DNA from: JBBDJG01 sp040880005
GTDB taxonomy: Bacteria > Actinomycetota > Thermoleophilia > Solirubrobacterales > JBBDJG01
Length of the DNA: 64,000 nt
Assembly: GCA_040880005.1 (NCBI GenBank)
Contig: JBBDJG010000026.1
Location: forward strand, 27,051-91,050
Direction of reading: 5' to 3'
Made by a program: the position numbers and the translations under genes. Positions 27,191 through 36,082 of the stretch are shown here, piece after piece. Each line of letters opens with the position of its first letter. The stretch's first letter is position 1. The notes below the pieces were generated by a model, which saw nothing but the letters and a program-made list of their open reading frames with translations, was not told the origin of the DNA and searched no databases.

Positions 27191-27700
27191 CTACTGCTTG
27201 CTCTCCCTTGCCAAGCGATCGTGCAACGCCTCCGCGACTCCGTCCGGCACCAAGTCGGCAACGCTTGCACCAAACGTCGCCATCTCCTTGATGCCGCTGG
27301 AGCTGAGAAAGCTGTACTGAGGCGAAGCCATCAGGTACACGCTCTCGATGTCCGACGCCAGTCTGCGGTTGAGTTGGTTCATCTCGAACTCGTACTCGAA
27401 GTCCGAAATGGCCCTCAACCCCTTCACCAGCGCACGAGCACCGTGCTTGCGGGCAAAATCGACCAGCAGGGTATCAAAGATCTCGACCTCGACGTTGGCC
27501 AGTTTCTCCGTCGCTTGCAGGGCAAAAGACTCCCTTTCCATCGCCGTGAAGAGCGTTTCCTGCTTGCGCAGCGGCTGATTCACAACCCCCACGACAACCG
27601 TGTCGAATATGTGAGCCGCCCTTTCGATCACGTCCATGTGGCCATACGTGATCGGGTCGTAGGAGCCCGGGCAGATTGCGATCTTGGGTTCAGGTGCCAT
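27191..27700 (-). CDS. coaD: phosphopantetheine adenylyltransferase
   Basis: A 169-residue CoaD for the penultimate step of coenzyme A synthesis. The nucleotidyltransferase motif is PGSYDPITYGHMDVIERA, with TYGH as the T/HxGH box. The second motif, YSFLSSSGIKEMATFGA, is the usual ISSTxVRE/SS-(S/G)IKE box in the actinobacterial form. The start overlaps rsmD by 11 nt, an rsmD-coaD pairing found in most bacteria. Confidence 0.97.
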   Translation of the reverse strand: MAPEPKIAICPGSYDPITYGHMDVIERAAHIFDTVVVGVVNQPLRKQETLFTAMERESFALQATEKLANVEVEIFDTLLVDFARKHGARALVKGLRAISDFEYEFEMNQLNRRLASDIESVYLMASPQYSFLSSSGIKEMATFGASVADLVPDGVAEALHDRLARESKQ

Positions 27701-28253
27701 CTGGATTCGCCTTCGAGTGTATGACGATCAGCGTGTCACCGTAGCGACGCTCGACGACGACGACAAGCTCGGGCAGATCGAGTCGGAGGGGATGTCTGTA
27801 TGAGCTTTCGCATAGCACGCGCGCCCCGGAACTCAACACCGGCACAAGCAGACCGCCCAATTCATTTGCGAGGCGACCGGCGAGTTTATAGGGAGGATCA
27901 CAGAAGGCCAAGTCCCACCGATCGCCGTGGCGGGCGGCACCGCGCAGAAAGCTGATCGCATCGGCGCGAAAGACCTTGGCCGCGTCATCTTCAATGCCGA
28001 GCCGTTCGATGTTGGCCTCAACGGTCGCGGTCGCGCCGCGGTCCGAATCCACGAACGTCGCACTGGCGGCGCCGCGAGAAAGACCCTCGATGCCAAGCGC
28101 TCCCGAGCCCGCGAACAGATCGAGCACGCTCGATTGCTCGATCGTCCCGAGCATGCTGAAGGCGGCCTCGCGCACCCGATCCCCGGTGGGTCGCGCCGAC
28201 CCGCGAGGCGCAGAGATTCGCTGGCCCTTGAACGCTCCAGCGATGACGCGCAC
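27690..28253 (-). CDS. rsmD: 16S rRNA (guanine(966)-N2)-methyltransferase
   Basis: A 187-residue Rossmann methyltransferase. MRVIAGAFKGQRI at the N terminus, the SAM site LDLFAGSGALGIEGLSRGA and the catalytic CDPPYKLAG (N6/N2-MTase NPPY-type) are all present. It modifies G966 in the 30S head. It lies 9 nt after recG and overlaps coaD by 11 nt. Confidence 0.95.
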   Translation of the reverse strand: MRVIAGAFKGQRISAPRGSARPTGDRVREAAFSMLGTIEQSSVLDLFAGSGALGIEGLSRGAASATFVDSDRGATATVEANIERLGIEDDAAKVFRADAISFLRGAARHGDRWDLAFCDPPYKLAGRLANELGGLLVPVLSSGARVLCESSYRHPLRLDLPELVVVVERRYGDTLIVIHSKANPDGT

Positions 28254-28262
28254 GTCGCCGAC

Positions 28263-30470
28263 CTACGCTGCGATCGGCGTGGCTTCCGCCGCGCCGTGAC
28301 GGCGTTCGAGCGCGACTCGCAACAACGCGTTCTCGGGATCGCGCAGCTCCGGGTCCGCGGCCAGCAACTCGATCGCCCAGCGACGCGCGTGCTCGAGCAG
28401 TTGCGAGTCCTCCGGGAGCCGCGCGGCGCGAAACTCGGGCAGGCCGTGCTGCTTGGTCCCGAGCAGGTCCCCCTCGCCGCGAAGCTGCAGGTCGATCTCG
28501 GCGAGCTTGAAGCCGTCACGCTCCGCTGCCACGGCCTTGAGGCGGCGATTGCCGAGCTGCGAACGCGATCCGGCGAAGAGCATGCACAACGACTCGTGTT
28601 CGCCGCGCCCCACGCGACCTCGCAGCTGATGGAGTTGCGAGATCCCGTAGCGATCGGCCTCCTCCACCATCATCACGGTTGCGTTCGGCACGTCGATGCC
28701 GACTTCGATCACGCTTGTGGAGACCAGCACGTTCGTCTCACCCGACACGAAACGCGCCATCGCCTCGCGCTTGCGCACGGCGGGCATTTGCCCATGCATC
28801 ACGTCGACCCGGAAGTCGGCGAACTCTCCTGCGGCGAGGTGTCGTGCCTCGTGCGTTGCCGCGCGCGCCTGTAGCTGCTCGGACTCCTCCACCAGCGGGC
28901 AAACCACGTAGCACTGGCGTCCCTCGCGCAGGCGGGCACGTATGAGCTCGTACGCATCGGCCCGTTCGGGCTCGGATACCACCCGGGTCTGCACCGCCTT
29001 GCGCCCCGCGGGCAGCTCGCGCAGCGCCGTGGTGTGCAGGTCCCCGTAGAGGGTCAGCGACAGCGTTCGGGGAATCGGAGTCGCCGTCAGATGGAGCAAG
29101 TGGGGCGCGAGCATGCCGGGAGCTTTGGCGTCGAGCGCGCCTCGCTGTCGCACGCCGAAGCGGTGCTGCTCATCGACGACCGCGAGCGCGAGCTGCTCGA
29201 ACTCGACCGCGTCTTGGATCAACGCATGCGTGCCCACCAGCAGGCGCAGCTCTCCGCTGGCCAGCCGCGCAAGGATCTCGCGCCGTTCGCGTGCCGGCGT
29301 CGAGCCGGTCAGCAGGGCGACGGGCGCGCCGAGTCGCGTCGATTCGATGCCGGCGAACAGGTCCGGGCCGACCAGACGCTCGATCGTCGCGTAGTGCTGC
29401 TCAGCCAGAGTCTCCGTGGGCGCCATCAGCGCCGCCTGCTTGCCGGCCTCCGCGGCCCGCAGCATCGCGTACAGCGCGACGACGGTCTTGCCCGAGCCGA
29501 CCTCTCCCATCAACAGCCGCTGCATCGGATGACCGCTGACGAGGTCCTCGTCGATCGCACCAAGCGCCTCGTGCTGACTCGTCGTCAGCTCGAACGGAAG
29601 CGAATCCAGCCAGCGTGCGATCAGCTCGCCCGGCTCGCGCAGCTGTTCGGCGTTACGTTCCTCGCGATTTGCGCTCCTGCGCAGCACGAGCGCGAGCTGG
29701 AACAACAGCAGCTCCTCGAACGCCAGTCTGCGACGCGCCGGCTCGACCTGCTCGATCGACTCCGGCCAGTGTGCCACGGTCAGCGCATCGGCCTTGCCGG
29801 GGAGCCGGTCGCGCGCGCGAATACGGGCGGGCAGGGGTTCGAGCGCGTGTTGCACGAGGTCCCGCGACGCCCAAACCATGTCACGAAGCTTTCGGGCCGA
29901 GAGACCCTCGGTCGCCGGGTACACGGCCACCAGCCCGGTCGTGTGGCGACCGTCGGCCTGCTCGGACCCGCGCCGGATCTCGTGCTCGGCGACGCGGAAC
30001 ACGGGACCACCGCGAGCCGCCCGCAGGGTGCCGCGCAGCAGCACGCGCGTATCGTCGGTGAGCTGATCGGCCAGGTAGGCCTGGTTGAACCAGACCGCCC
30101 GCATCGGACCCGAATCGTCGGCAACCTCACATTCGAGCATCGTCAGGTTGCGACGCCGGGTCGGGTGGACCCGGCACGAGCGAACGCGCACATCAACAGT
30201 GGCCTGCTCGCCGAGCGCAAGCTCGGAGACAGCGCTCGGTCCCTCGTAGTCTCGATAGTCGAACGGCATGTAACCAAGCAGGTCACCCAGCGTTGACAGA
30301 CCCAGCCTGGCCGCCTTCGCAGCCAGCGCCGGCCCCACGCCCGGCAGCGTGGTGAGCGACCGGTCGAGGGGGCTCGGCCGCCGCCCATGGGTGGCCTGAA
30401 GCAGCTTCGCGCGGTTGGGCGCTCGGCCGCCGCCCAGGACGAAGGATTGCGATGAGCGCGACACGTTCAC
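28263..30470 (-). CDS. recG: ATP-dependent DNA helicase RecG
   Basis: A 735-residue RecG, which reverses stalled forks and branch-migrates Holliday junctions. The N-terminal wedge/OB domain (about 60-160; TLGDLLGYMPFDYRDY) is followed by the helicase core: Walker A GEVGSGKTVVAL, DEQHRFGVRQR (DExH), LTATPIPRTL, and motifs V/VI (STSVIEVGIDVPNATVM, QLRGRVGRGEH). The GTG start (30470) gives a short basic leader; a later start is possible. It is immediately upstream of rsmD. Confidence 0.96.
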   Translation of the reverse strand: MNVSRSSQSFVLGGGRAPNRAKLLQATHGRRPSPLDRSLTTLPGVGPALAAKAARLGLSTLGDLLGYMPFDYRDYEGPSAVSELALGEQATVDVRVRSCRVHPTRRRNLTMLECEVADDSGPMRAVWFNQAYLADQLTDDTRVLLRGTLRAARGGPVFRVAEHEIRRGSEQADGRHTTGLVAVYPATEGLSARKLRDMVWASRDLVQHALEPLPARIRARDRLPGKADALTVAHWPESIEQVEPARRRLAFEELLLFQLALVLRRSANREERNAEQLREPGELIARWLDSLPFELTTSQHEALGAIDEDLVSGHPMQRLLMGEVGSGKTVVALYAMLRAAEAGKQAALMAPTETLAEQHYATIERLVGPDLFAGIESTRLGAPVALLTGSTPARERREILARLASGELRLLVGTHALIQDAVEFEQLALAVVDEQHRFGVRQRGALDAKAPGMLAPHLLHLTATPIPRTLSLTLYGDLHTTALRELPAGRKAVQTRVVSEPERADAYELIRARLREGRQCYVVCPLVEESEQLQARAATHEARHLAAGEFADFRVDVMHGQMPAVRKREAMARFVSGETNVLVSTSVIEVGIDVPNATVMMVEEADRYGISQLHQLRGRVGRGEHESLCMLFAGSRSQLGNRRLKAVAAERDGFKLAEIDLQLRGEGDLLGTKQHGLPEFRAARLPEDSQLLEHARRWAIELLAADPELRDPENALLRVALERRHGAAEATPIAA

Positions 30471-30524
30471 GTACCAATTAAGCGCGATCGCCCGGACGTG
30501 AAGCGAGCGAAGCGGGCGACATCC

Positions 30525-32195
30525 CTACTCGGCCGCCAGCAGCCACCAGTAGTGGGGCTGGTCGCCCGCGTGTCCTTCGAGCTCCAGGCCCTCGGGAGCG
30601 AGTGCATCGACCGCATCGCGGTCGAGTGGAGCCCCCTGGCCGGCGAACCACGTCACAAGCTCACATGACTGCCCAAGCTGTTCGAGCACGGTGCGCAGCG
30701 TCCGCTCGACGTCACCCCAGGCGACGATCTGCTCGTCCAAGAAGCCGACGGCCTCTCCCGAGCGAAAACGCCCCTTCCTGTCGTCACGGGCCGCGGGCGC
30801 CACGGCGCCGATCCGCACGCCAGCCAGGACACTCCGAAGCCTGTCCGCGTTGCGAGCGGCATCGACGTTCGAGTCGTGCTCGACCAGGATCGCCAGCCCG
30901 GCCTGCTGGTGGTGCGACTCCACCACCTCCACGGTCTTCTCCGACAACTCTGCTGCACGGTCGGCGGCCATTACGACGTTGCGACTGTTCGGTAGCACGA
31001 TCACCTGCTCGGCCGGAACACTGTGAATGCCGGCGAGGATTTCGAACGTGCTCGGGTTCAGCGTCGCTCCGCCTTCGACGACGTGCGCCCCCAGTCTCTC
31101 GTAGAGGTTGCGCATGCCCGCGCCTGCTGCGACCGCCACGACACCGCAAGCGATCTCCACCTCGCTCGCCGCAACGCTCGCACCGTTGCCTTCAGAGGCG
31201 CGCAGACGCGCGGTACGCTGCTGCTCCTGCTCGTGCATGTCAGCCACGTCGAGCCGCTGAACCGTCCCTTCGTTCTCGAACAGCGCGACCGCGCGCTCCG
31301 GCTCGTCGGTGTGGACGTGAACGCGGATCGTTTCCGCGTCGCCCACAACGAGGATCGAATCGCCGATCTCCTCGAGGCCGGGCACGTACGCGCGGCCTTC
31401 CTCGAGGCCCTTGCCCGCGACGACGAAGTTCGTGCAGTACCGGTAGAGACTCGACTCGTGCTCCCCTTCGTGCAGCGGCACCACGTGGTGATGCGCGACC
31501 ACTGGGGCCGCAGCCTGCTGTCCGCGCAAGCCCGCTATCAGTCCAGCGATGATCACCGTCATTCCATAGCCGCCGGCGTCGACGACACCGTGCTCGCGCA
31601 GCACCGGGAGAAGGTCGGGCCCGCGCTCGACGGAGGCCTCGGCGGCCTCGAGTGCCTTTTCGAGCACGTCGGCCAGCAGCGCGTCCTGCTCGGAGTCGCT
31701 GGCACCGGGCTCGAGCCGTTTCTTTTCCATGTGAGCAAGCTCGGTGGCAACTCTGTGGGCCATCTCGCGGATCACCGTGATCATCGTGCCCTCGGCAGGA
31801 TTGCGAACCGACGCGTACGCGGCGTCGGCCGCGCGGGCGAGCGCCGACGAGACCAGCACCGGATCGACCAGCTCGCCGGGCCGGCTGGTCAGCTCCTCGG
31901 CCGCCCCGCGAACGATCTGCGAGAGGATCACGCCGCTGTTGCCGCGCGCGCCGAGCAGCGCCGCGGTTGCGACCGCCTGGACGATCTCGTCACGACCCAC
32001 GTCGTCCACGACCTGGCCGTTGAGGCGGTTCAGCTCTTCCATCACGGCGCGCAGCGTCTGCGTCATGTTGTCGCCCGTGTCGCCGTCGGCAACCGGGAAG
32101 ACGTTGAGGTCGTTGACCTCCTGGCGGCGCTCCTCGAGCTGCGCGCACGCGGTGGCGACAACTCTGCGGAAGCGCTCTATCGAGGGATCGGCCAC
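30525..32195 (-). CDS. fakA: DAK2 domain-containing fatty acid kinase FakA-like protein
   Basis: A 556-residue protein with an N-terminal DhaL (DAK2) kinase domain (residues 1-200; LNVFPVADGDTGDNMTQTL binds Mg-ATP) and a C-terminal FakB-interacting domain. Between them lies a low-complexity stretch around residues 310-350. In Firmicutes, FakA phosphorylates fatty acids held by FakB (DegV) proteins for phospholipid synthesis. No degV gene is in the window, so the partner must be elsewhere. It starts with GTG and sits between rpmB and recG, the usual yloV position. Confidence 0.9.
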   Translation of the reverse strand: MADPSIERFRRVVATACAQLEERRQEVNDLNVFPVADGDTGDNMTQTLRAVMEELNRLNGQVVDDVGRDEIVQAVATAALLGARGNSGVILSQIVRGAAEELTSRPGELVDPVLVSSALARAADAAYASVRNPAEGTMITVIREMAHRVATELAHMEKKRLEPGASDSEQDALLADVLEKALEAAEASVERGPDLLPVLREHGVVDAGGYGMTVIIAGLIAGLRGQQAAAPVVAHHHVVPLHEGEHESSLYRYCTNFVVAGKGLEEGRAYVPGLEEIGDSILVVGDAETIRVHVHTDEPERAVALFENEGTVQRLDVADMHEQEQQRTARLRASEGNGASVAASEVEIACGVVAVAAGAGMRNLYERLGAHVVEGGATLNPSTFEILAGIHSVPAEQVIVLPNSRNVVMAADRAAELSEKTVEVVESHHQQAGLAILVEHDSNVDAARNADRLRSVLAGVRIGAVAPAARDDRKGRFRSGEAVGFLDEQIVAWGDVERTLRTVLEQLGQSCELVTWFAGQGAPLDRDAVDALAPEGLELEGHAGDQPHYWWLLAAE

Positions 32196-32252
32196 GATCA
32201 GCGAAAAGCTATGACATCCGGGCGGACAGGTCCAGGCGGGAAACCGGGCCCG

Positions 32253-32444
32253 TTAGGCGTACTTCACGACCTTGCCCGACTTCAGGCAGCGCGTGCAGAC
32301 GTACACGCGACGTGGTGTGCCCCGGTCGTCGATGCGCACTCTCTGGAGATTGGGATTGAAGCGTCGCTTGCTGGCGACCATCGAGTGGCTGCGACTGTTG
32401 CCGAAAGCCGGCTTGCGGCCGCAGGAATGGCAGACCTTGGACAT
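32253..32444 (-). CDS. rpmB: 50S ribosomal protein L28, zinc-binding form
   Basis: A 63-residue L28. The N-terminal CHSCGRKPAFGNSRSHS and C-terminal YVCTRCLKSGKV hold two CxxC pairs, so this is the zinc-containing (C+) form. Organisms often carry a zinc-free copy under Zur control, but none is seen here. TAAACT (32455-32460) lies 10 nt before the ATG, predicting a leader of about 3 nt. Confidence 0.97.
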   Translation of the reverse strand: MSKVCHSCGRKPAFGNSRSHSMVASKRRFNPNLQRVRIDDRGTPRRVYVCTRCLKSGKVVKYA

Positions 32445-32454
32445 GAGAGAAGGT

Positions 32455-32460
32455 AGTTTA
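32455..32460 (-). promoter_or_regulatory. -10 box of rpmB
   Basis: TAAACT on the minus strand, 10 nt before the rpmB ATG at 32444. The transcript would carry almost no leader. Confidence 0.4.
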
Positions 32461-32497
32461 GTGGGGCGGCCGTCAGGCCGGCCTTCAGGACTTTAGG

Positions 32498-32521
32498 TGG
32501 GGCCGAAGGCGCCCATTTTTC
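32498..32521 (+). terminator. hairpin with T run, oriented against the genes
   Basis: On the plus strand GGGGCC-gaa-GGCGCCC is followed by ATTTTT, the form of an intrinsic terminator. All genes nearby are on the minus strand, so it would stop antisense transcription running toward ribH, or simply be the stem at the end of the ribH message without a T run. Orientation makes its role uncertain. Confidence 0.3.
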
Positions 32522-32522
32522 T

Positions 32523-32972
32523 CTAGCGTGCTGCCAGCCGAGCCATCTGCATGACCGTGCGTGCAGCGTCGCGACCCGAGTCCCGGGTCTCCCCGCCCGA
32601 GCGTGCCAGCGCCTGGCCCATGCTCGCTACCGTCAGCACGCCGAAGGCGCACGGCACCCCGGTCTCGAGCTGCACGCGCTGAATCCCCTGGGCGGCAGCC
32701 TCGCACACGAACGTGTAGTGGTCGGTCTCGCCCTGGATCACCGCACCGAGGCACGCCACCCCCGCATAGCGACCCGACAGCGCGCATTCCCTGGCCGCGA
32801 ACGCAAGCTCGAATGCCCCCGGGACCTCGAACAGGTCGATCCTCGACTTGTCGATGCCCTCTTCCGCGAACCCTTTCAACGCGCCGCCGGTCAGGCGCTC
32901 GGCAAGCTCCTCATAGAAGGTGGCGCGGACGATCGCGAAGCGGGCGTCCGCCGCGAGCGCGGTGTCATTCAC
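32523..32972 (-). CDS. ribH: 6,7-dimethyl-8-ribityllumazine synthase
   Basis: A 149-residue lumazine synthase, which joins the RibB and RibD pathway products. Motifs: RFAIVRATFYEELAERL (N terminus), VPGAFELAFAARECA and the catalytic-His GAVIQGETDHYTFVCEAAA. The frame is open to 33134, but the GTG at 32972 overlaps the ribBA stop by 8 nt (GTGAATGA) and matches the family start. It is the last gene of ribD-ribE-ribBA-ribH. Confidence 0.96.
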   Translation of the reverse strand: MNDTALAADARFAIVRATFYEELAERLTGGALKGFAEEGIDKSRIDLFEVPGAFELAFAARECALSGRYAGVACLGAVIQGETDHYTFVCEAAAQGIQRVQLETGVPCAFGVLTVASMGQALARSGGETRDSGRDAARTVMQMARLAAR

Positions 32973-34317
32973 CGCGAGGCTCGGACTCCAGATCCGACTG
33001 TTCGACCAGCCCCGCAACGAGGCGAGACTCGACGTCCCGTTTGCGGTCGGTTTCGCGCTCTGAGCTGAGCATCTCCTCGTCGAGCGGAAGCCCCTGGTGG
33101 TGCAGCATGTGGCCCATCTTCTCGCGCTTGGCATTCAGGTATTCGCGATTGTGCTCGCCCGGCGGTCGTTCAATCGGTATCTGATCCGTGACTTCGAGAC
33201 CGTAGCCTTCGAGGCCGACGATTTTCTTCGGGTTGTTGGTCAGAATGCGGATTCGCTTCAGCCCGAGGTCAACGAGGATCTGCGCGCCAATCCCGTAGTC
33301 GCGCAGATCCGCGGGCAGCCCAAGCTCGATGTTGGCGTCCACCGTGTCGAGCCCGTCCTCCTGGAGCTTGTAGGCGCGTAACTTGTTCAGCAGCCCGATG
33401 CCGCGACCTTCCTGGGCCAGGTAGAGCAGCACGCCCAAGCCCTCCGCCTCGATGCGACCGAGCGCGTCCTCGAGTTGCGCTCCGCAGTCGCAGCGCAGCG
33501 AGTGGAACACGTCGCCGGTAAGGCACTCGGAATGCACTCTCACTATCACCGATTCGCCACGGTCGGCTGCCGCGCGAACGTCGCCCTTGACAAGGGCGAC
33601 GTGGTGTTTGTCGTCCTGCAGCGCTCGATAGCCGACGACCTCGAAGTCGCCATGCTCGGTGGGGAGCTGCGCCTCGGCGACCCGTTCGACCAGCTTCTCG
33701 GTCCGCCGGCGGTATGAGATCAGGTCCGCGACCGTGATCATCTTGAGGTCGTGCCGCCTGCAGTATGGGACCAGGTCCTTGACCCGCGCCATCGTTCCGT
33801 CCTCGTTCATGATTTCGCAGATCACGGCGGCGGGTATCAGGCCGGCGAGTCGCGCCAGATCAACGCCCGCCTCGGTCTGACCGGTGCGCTCGAGCACGCC
33901 GCCGGATCGCGCCTTGAGCGGGAAGACGTGGCCTGGCTGCACGATCTCGTCCTTGCTCGCGCGCGGATCGATCGCCACCTGGATCGTCCGCGCCCGGTCG
34001 TGAGCGGAAATTCCCGTCGTTACCCCTTCGCGCGCCTCGATCGAGACCGTGAACGCTGTTTCGAAGGCCGACTCGTTCTTCGCCGCCATCAGATCGAGGC
34101 CAAGCTCCTCGCAGCGCTCGGGCGTCAACGCAAGGCAGATCAGCCCGCGCCCCTCCCGTGCCATGAAGTTGATCGCGTCGGGCGTCGCAAACTGTGCGGC
34201 AAGGGTGAGGTCGCCCTCGTTCTCGCGGTCCTCGGCATCGCAGACCACGACCATCTTTCCCGCTCGAATGTCTTCAAGCGCCTCTTCGACGGTGCTGAAT
34301 GCGGGGTCTTGTGTCAT
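32965..34317 (-). CDS. ribBA: bifunctional DHBP synthase / GTP cyclohydrolase II
   Basis: A 450-residue fusion that supplies both precursors of riboflavin. Residues 1-205 are RibB: VVCDAEDRENEGDLTLAAQ with the acidic metal site, and HVFPLKARSGGVLERTGQTEA. The rest is RibA: the zinc-binding VHSECLTGDVFHSLRCDCG has three cysteines, and AQEGRGIGLLNKLRAYKLQ is the GTP site. The stop overlaps ribH by 8 nt and the start overlaps ribE by 4 nt. Confidence 0.97.
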   Translation of the reverse strand: MTQDPAFSTVEEALEDIRAGKMVVVCDAEDRENEGDLTLAAQFATPDAINFMAREGRGLICLALTPERCEELGLDLMAAKNESAFETAFTVSIEAREGVTTGISAHDRARTIQVAIDPRASKDEIVQPGHVFPLKARSGGVLERTGQTEAGVDLARLAGLIPAAVICEIMNEDGTMARVKDLVPYCRRHDLKMITVADLISYRRRTEKLVERVAEAQLPTEHGDFEVVGYRALQDDKHHVALVKGDVRAAADRGESVIVRVHSECLTGDVFHSLRCDCGAQLEDALGRIEAEGLGVLLYLAQEGRGIGLLNKLRAYKLQEDGLDTVDANIELGLPADLRDYGIGAQILVDLGLKRIRILTNNPKKIVGLEGYGLEVTDQIPIERPPGEHNREYLNAKREKMGHMLHHQGLPLDEEMLSSERETDRKRDVESRLVAGLVEQSDLESEPRGE

Positions 34318-34904
34318 CGGCCTTCCACCAGCTTCTCGACGTATTTGGCAATCACGTCCACCTCAAGGTTAACCCGCGTACCGGGTTGCGCGCCCGCAAA
34401 CGTCGTACGCTGGAGCGTTTCCGGCACCAGCGACACCCAAAAGCCCTCCTGGTCCACTGCGGTCGCCGTGAGGCTGACCCCGTCCACTGTCACCGATCCC
34501 TTGTCAACCACGTAGCGCAGCAAGTCCGGAGGGGTCGCAAACTTCAGGTCGCGGCCGAGCCCGTCTTCACGCATCTCGATCACGACGCCGACGCCGTCGA
34601 CGTGTCCCTGAACGACATGGCCACCGAGGCGACCCCCAACCATCAGTGGCAGTTCGAGGTTGACCTCGGCACCCAGCTCGAGCCCGCCCAGCGTGGTGCG
34701 TGCCAGCGTCTCCTTGCTGAGATCGGCGCCCAAGCTGGAATCGGAGGGGTCGATCGCCGTCAGGCAGACACCGTTCACCATCACCGACTCGCCGGAGCGC
34801 ACCTCATCGGCCAGCTCGCTCCCGATCTTCAGGCGAGCGCCACCCCCCGGCTGCTGTTCGATCGCCGCCACACGGCCCACGGCTTGCACCAATCCCGTGA
34901 ACAT
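34314..34904 (-). CDS. ribE: riboflavin synthase alpha chain
   Basis: A 196-residue riboflavin synthase. The internal duplication is clear: MFTGLVQAVGRVAAIEQ with SVMVNGVCLTAI in half 1, and HVVQGHVDGVGVV with SVTVDGVSLTATAV in half 2. It dismutates two lumazine molecules to one riboflavin. It overlaps ribBA by 4 nt and lies 8 nt after ribD. Confidence 0.97.
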   Translation of the reverse strand: MFTGLVQAVGRVAAIEQQPGGGARLKIGSELADEVRSGESVMVNGVCLTAIDPSDSSLGADLSKETLARTTLGGLELGAEVNLELPLMVGGRLGGHVVQGHVDGVGVVIEMREDGLGRDLKFATPPDLLRYVVDKGSVTVDGVSLTATAVDQEGFWVSLVPETLQRTTFAGAQPGTRVNLEVDVIAKYVEKLVEGR

Positions 34905-34912
34905 TCAGTCGC

Positions 34913-36022
34913 CTACCACTCCCGCAGTCGCGCCTCGATCAGCACGTCCTCTCCGACCATGCGCGAGTCGAGCCAGACCGCGCGTTGCGCCTCGGCGATC
35001 GAGTCGCTGCCCTCGCCCTCGAAGGGAACGCGAGCCGCACGACCACCGAGAGCGAACGGGGCGACGAAGATACGCATCTCGTCAACTTCGCCCGCGTCGA
35101 GGAAAGAGCCCGCCAACCTCGGCCCGCCCTCCAACAGCACGCTCTGCACTCCGGTCTCACCAAGCTTCTCGAGCGCATCGATCACGCGCTCGACCTCGGT
35201 TCCTCCGGCGGCCGCCGTGACGTCCGCACCGGCAGCCCGCAGCGCCTCGCAGCGGGCGCGTTCGGACGCACGCGACACGATCACGGTCAGCGGCACCTCG
35301 GGCGCCGTCTTGACCAGGTTGCTGTCGAGCGGCAGACGCGCCTGCGAGTCGAACACGATTCGCCGCGGCTGGCGGCCGGCCGGATCGGCTCGCGCCGTCA
35401 GCAGTGGATTGTCCGCAAGCGCGGTACCGATTCCGATGCACACGGCATCGACCTCCGAGCGCCAACGGTGCACAAGTTGGCGGCTCTCCTGGCCCGAAAT
35501 CCACTTCGAGTCTCCGGTTTGCGTCGCGACCTTGCCGTCGAGACTCATGGCCGACTTGAACTGCACGTGCGGCTTGCCCGTGCGCGCGTGTTTGCGAAAC
35601 GGCTGGTTCAGCAGCCGGGCGGCATGTGCGTGCGTGCCGTCCACGGTCGTGATCGCGACCCCCTCGTCCCGCAGGATTCCCAACCCGCGGCCAGCGGCTT
35701 TCTCGGTCGGATCCTCGGACGCGACAACGACGCGCTTGATTCCTGCTTCGAGAATCGCCGCCGTGCATGGCGGCGTCTTACCTTGGTGGCAGCAGGGCTC
35801 GAGCGTCACGTACATGGTCGCGCCCTTCGGGTCCTCCGAGCACGAGGCGATCGCAGCCACCTCGGCGTGCGGGCCACCGTACGCAGCGTGGTAGCCCTCC
35901 CCCAGCACGGTGTCGTCGCGTGCGATCACCGCGCCAACGAGCGGGTTGGGGCTCGTGTGCCCGTGCCCCTGCCCTGCAAGCTCGATCGCCCTGTCTATGT
36001 AGTGCAAATCCCGTTCGTTCAC
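34913..36022 (-). CDS. ribD: bifunctional riboflavin deaminase/reductase RibD
   Basis: A 369-residue RibD. The N-terminal deaminase has the zinc motif HAEVAAIAS with TLEPCCHQGKTPPC. The C-terminal reductase (about 150-369) contains VQFKSAMSLDGKVATQTG and SVLLEGGPRLAGSFLDAG. The GTG at 36022 gives NERDLHYIDRAIELA, the normal N terminus; a TTG at 36076 would add 18 residues. No FMN riboswitch was recognised upstream, where the glycosyltransferase gene starts within 60 nt. The conserved neighbour rpe has been pushed about 6.6 kb away by the glycan cassette. Confidence 0.95.
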   Translation of the reverse strand: MNERDLHYIDRAIELAGQGHGHTSPNPLVGAVIARDDTVLGEGYHAAYGGPHAEVAAIASCSEDPKGATMYVTLEPCCHQGKTPPCTAAILEAGIKRVVVASEDPTEKAAGRGLGILRDEGVAITTVDGTHAHAARLLNQPFRKHARTGKPHVQFKSAMSLDGKVATQTGDSKWISGQESRQLVHRWRSEVDAVCIGIGTALADNPLLTARADPAGRQPRRIVFDSQARLPLDSNLVKTAPEVPLTVIVSRASERARCEALRAAGADVTAAAGGTEVERVIDALEKLGETGVQSVLLEGGPRLAGSFLDAGEVDEMRIFVAPFALGGRAARVPFEGEGSDSIAEAQRAVWLDSRMVGEDVLIEARLREW

Positions 36023-36082
36023 TTGCGTGGCCCGTCGCACTTGGTGCGTGGGTGTGCTCTTGCTCGTTACCTGCAAGCGATT

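Noticed and set aside
30478..30520. Inverted repeat TCGCCCG...CGGGCGA between recG and the FakA-like gene
   Set aside because: No T run follows on the minus strand and the loop is long; it was not convincing as a terminator or RNA gene.
36023..36082. Possible FMN riboswitch upstream of ribD
   Set aside because: The gap to the next gene is too short and no conserved riboswitch core was seen.
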